Source: Streptomyces sp. NBC_00433
Lineage (GTDB): Bacteria; Actinomycetota; Actinomycetes; Streptomycetales; Streptomycetaceae
DNA: 64,000 nt
Direction: 5' to 3'
Assembly: GCA_036015235.1 (NCBI GenBank)
Contig: CP107926.1
Coordinates: 868,001-932,000, forward strand
Shown here: positions 62,386 through 64,000 of the stretch, piece after piece
Position numbering within the stretch: the stretch's first letter is position 1
Layout of the letters: every line of letters starts with the position of its first letter
The notes under the pieces: generated by a model
What the model was told of the DNA's origin: nothing
Databases searched by the model: none
What the model saw: the letters and a program-made list of their open reading frames with translations, nothing else
Program-made: the position numbers and the translations under genes

Positions 62386-63617
62386 CAGGTCACCGGCAGT
62401 TCGTGGATGCCGTACATGATGGCGTCGTCCTTGAACGGCAGGTCGTCCACCGGCACCGCGAGCCGCAGGCCGGGCAGCCGGCGCAGCAGGGTGCTGAAGA
62501 CGACGTCCAGCTCCAGCCTTGCCAGGTTCTGCCCCAGGCACTGGTGGATGCCGTAGCCGAAGGCCATGTGCTGGCGGGCGTCGCGGTGGATGTCCAGGGT
62601 CTCGGGGTCGGGGAAGACGGCGGCGTCGCGGTTGGCGGCCGCGTTGGACAGCAGCACGCCCTGCCCCTTGCGTATCGTCACCCCGCCGACCTCGACGTCC
62701 TCCAGCGACACCCGGCTGGTGACGTTGTCGGCGACGCTGAAATACCGCAGCAGTTCCTCGACCGCCTTGGGCGCCAGCGACGGGTCGGCGCGCAGCTCCG
62801 CGGCCTGGTCCGGGTGCGCCAGCAGGGCCACCGTGCCCAGCGCGATGGTGCTCGCGGTGCTCTCGTAGCCGCCGATGAGGATCAGCAGCGCCAGGCCGGT
62901 GAGGTGGTCGTGGTCGTCCGCGCCGACCGCGCGGTGCCGGGCCACCAGCCGGCTGAGCGTGTCGTCACCGGGCTCGCGGCCCTTGCGGTGCAGCAGGTCG
63001 GCGAGATACGTGCGCAGGTCGCGCAGCGCCGCGGCACGCTCCTCGGGCGGGTGCACCTTGCTGACCATGACCTCCGCGCGGTCCTGTATGTGGTCCAGGT
63101 CCTCGTAGGGGACGCCGAGCACGTCGCAGATGGTCTGCGACGGGACCGGCAGGGCCAGCGCCCGCACCAGGTCGACCGGGCGCGGCCCGGCCTCCATCCG
63201 GTCGATGCAGCCGTCCACCACGGCCTGGACCCGTGGCCGCATGGCCCGGATCCGGCGCACGGTGAACTCGTTGATGAGCATCCGCCGGTAGCGGGTGTGC
63301 TCGGGCGGGTCCATCCACGGCAGGAAGCCCCTCGCCTGCTCGTCGAAGGACTTCCGGCGGGGCGCGAGTATGGGGAAGGTCGGGTGGGTGCCGTCCGCGC
63401 TGAGCCGGGGGTCGAGGAAGAGCGAGCGCACGTGCTCGTGGCTGGTCACCAGCCACGCGTCGCGGCCGCTGGCGAGGTCGACCGGGGTGATCGGCGCTTC
63501 CTCCCGCAGCTCGGCGTACTGCTCGTTGAGATCGAACGGACAACGGCGGGGCATCGGAAAGCTGGGAAGTTCAGCCGTGTCCTCGGTCGGTGCGGCCGAG
63601 TCGGCGGTGTCGGTCAC
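62382..63617 (-). CDS. Cytochrome P450 (third)
   Basis: 411 aa. Haem loop FGYGIHQCLGQNLARLEL, ExxR in EELLRYF and I-helix LILIGGYESTASTI, where the usual AGHETT is GGYEST (His to Tyr, Thr to Ser). That change could affect oxygen activation or substrate fit. Ends LPVTW. GTG 63617 has GGAGG 7 bases upstream, the same start context as the second P450. Its stop overlaps the ferredoxin start. A palindrome AAAGCGGCGCTTT at 63674-63686 sits upstream. Confidence 0.92.
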   Translation of the reverse strand: MTDTADSAAPTEDTAELPSFPMPRRCPFDLNEQYAELREEAPITPVDLASGRDAWLVTSHEHVRSLFLDPRLSADGTHPTFPILAPRRKSFDEQARGFLPWMDPPEHTRYRRMLINEFTVRRIRAMRPRVQAVVDGCIDRMEAGPRPVDLVRALALPVPSQTICDVLGVPYEDLDHIQDRAEVMVSKVHPPEERAAALRDLRTYLADLLHRKGREPGDDTLSRLVARHRAVGADDHDHLTGLALLILIGGYESTASTIALGTVALLAHPDQAAELRADPSLAPKAVEELLRYFSVADNVTSRVSLEDVEVGGVTIRKGQGVLLSNAAANRDAAVFPDPETLDIHRDARQHMAFGYGIHQCLGQNLARLELDVVFSTLLRRLPGLRLAVPVDDLPFKDDAIMYGIHELPVTW

Positions 63618-63673
63618 GAGTGCCTCCAAGCTGAAGCCGATCGCAAATGGCTCCCAGGATCGGCGAGACCTCT

Positions 63674-63686
63674 AAAGCGGCGCTTT
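63674..63686. promoter_or_regulatory. Palindrome upstream of the P450/ferredoxin operon
   Basis: AAAGCGGCGCTTT, a perfect 13-bp palindrome 57 bases before the P450 start. The related string GGCGCTTTA also appears at 55319 after the ACP gene. A regulator site is possible. Remaining bases to the exporter stop show nothing else. Confidence 0.3.
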
Positions 63687-63831
63687 ACGCGCGCTTTTCG
63701 CCGGCCGAAACCACCGCCCGAACCGCGCCCGCCCCCCGGACGCCTTCGCTGTGCGCCGTGCGCGCACGCAGACCGGCGCGGCCCCGCGTCGACCGGGACC
63801 GCGCCGGGGTCTTGCGCCCGGGGTGAGCCGC

Positions 63832-64000
63832 TTACTCCGCCTTGGGCGCGGCAGCCTGGGCGGGCGGGGCCGCCTTGGCGGCCGCCGGCGCCTTCTTCGA
63901 GGCGAAGACGAAGACCGAGACGACCAGGGCGAGGGCCACGAAGACCACGCCGACGGTGAAGGCGGACTGCAGGCCGTGGGTGAAGGCGTACTTCGCCTGC
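63832..64000 (-). CDS. C-terminal end of an MFS (DHA2-like) exporter, cut by window edge
   Basis: The last 55 residues are visible: AFTHGLQSAFTVGVVFVALALVVSVFVF as the final membrane helix, then a Lys/Ala/Pro-rich cytoplasmic tail (KKAPAAAKAAPPAQAAAPKAE). The phrase before the helix is typical of the 14-TM EmrB/QacA family of antibiotic exporters, so it is probably the resistance/export gene of the right-hand cluster. The bulk of the gene lies beyond base 64000. Confidence 0.7.
   Translation of the reverse strand, partial: QAKYAFTHGLQSAFTVGVVFVALALVVSVFVFASKKAPAAAKAAPPAQAAAPKAE

Noticed and set aside
1..64000. CRISPR arrays, insertion sequences, prophage genes or replication origin
   Set aside because: No regularly spaced repeats, transposase, integrase or phage structural motifs were seen on either strand.

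Overview
The window is high-GC (well above 70 percent), densely coded, with GTG/TTG starts, NTGA gene overlaps, rare TTA codons and actinobacterial regulators (SARP and LAL types, SpoIIE phosphatases, a CebR-type operator). It looks like a Streptomyces or close relative. No rRNA, tRNA, CRISPR array, transposase or integrase was seen.

Layout. (1) 1-5707: six tightly coupled genes for a stressosome-like relay: RsbR-type STAS (cut by the left edge), RsbS, RsbT, an ATPase-RsbX-type phosphatase fusion, a hybrid histidine kinase and a receiver-GAF-SpoIIE phosphatase. A leaderless cupin and a DUF4232-type lipoprotein follow. (2) 7431-18393: a compact RiPP cluster of the thiazole/oxazole (TOMM) type: a short LanB without elimination domain, a RRE/ThiF-like partner, a YcaO cyclodehydratase ending in PxPxP, and a SagB-type dehydrogenase. 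Convergent to them is a 61-aa precursor with an Asp/Leu-rich, lactazole-like leader and a DSWPPSCCCYPN tail. A LAL regulator with two TTA codons is divergent from the precursor. I do not recognise a characterised cluster with this content; it is my main candidate for an undescribed system. (3) 18434-25582: housekeeping and accessory genes (RsbW-like ATPase, EI24-type membrane protein, RecQ, GlsB/YeaQ-type protein, an epimerase remnant, a membrane SpoIIE phosphatase, a PAP2 enzyme). (4) 25864-38642: a secretome block: GH44-FnIII-CBM2 glucanase with a perfect CebR box upstream, a sedolisin protease, a Rieske oxygenase, a large secreted nuclease with tandem chitin-binding modules next to a Tat phospholipase C, and an alpha/beta hydrolase. 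(5) 38774-44599: an HSP90-family protein between two TPR-like proteins.

(6) 44792-64000: the edge of a second biosynthetic cluster, most like the tetronate/spirotetronate (abyssomicin) type. It has three P450s, a 3Fe-4S ferredoxin, two SARPs, a LAL regulator, a luciferase-like monooxygenase, a TetR repressor, a methyltransferase, an ACP, an AbyU-like beta-barrel cyclase, a KASIII, an E2-like acyltransferase, an FAD/NAD(P) protein, an atypical SDR and the end of an MFS exporter. The modular PKS and the FkbH-like glyceryl-ACP synthase expected for such a pathway are not in the window and would have to lie outside it.

Control. A 17-bp palindrome occupies the -35/-10 spacer of two promoters on either side of the TetR gene. 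Heptamer repeats with 11-bp phasing, the SARP signature, lie between the first P450 and the first SARP. TTA codons occur in both LAL regulators, one SARP and the methyltransferase, suggesting bldA-dependent timing of both clusters. Nine strong hairpins separate the transcription units. All functional calls come from reading motifs and gene order; no database search was run.
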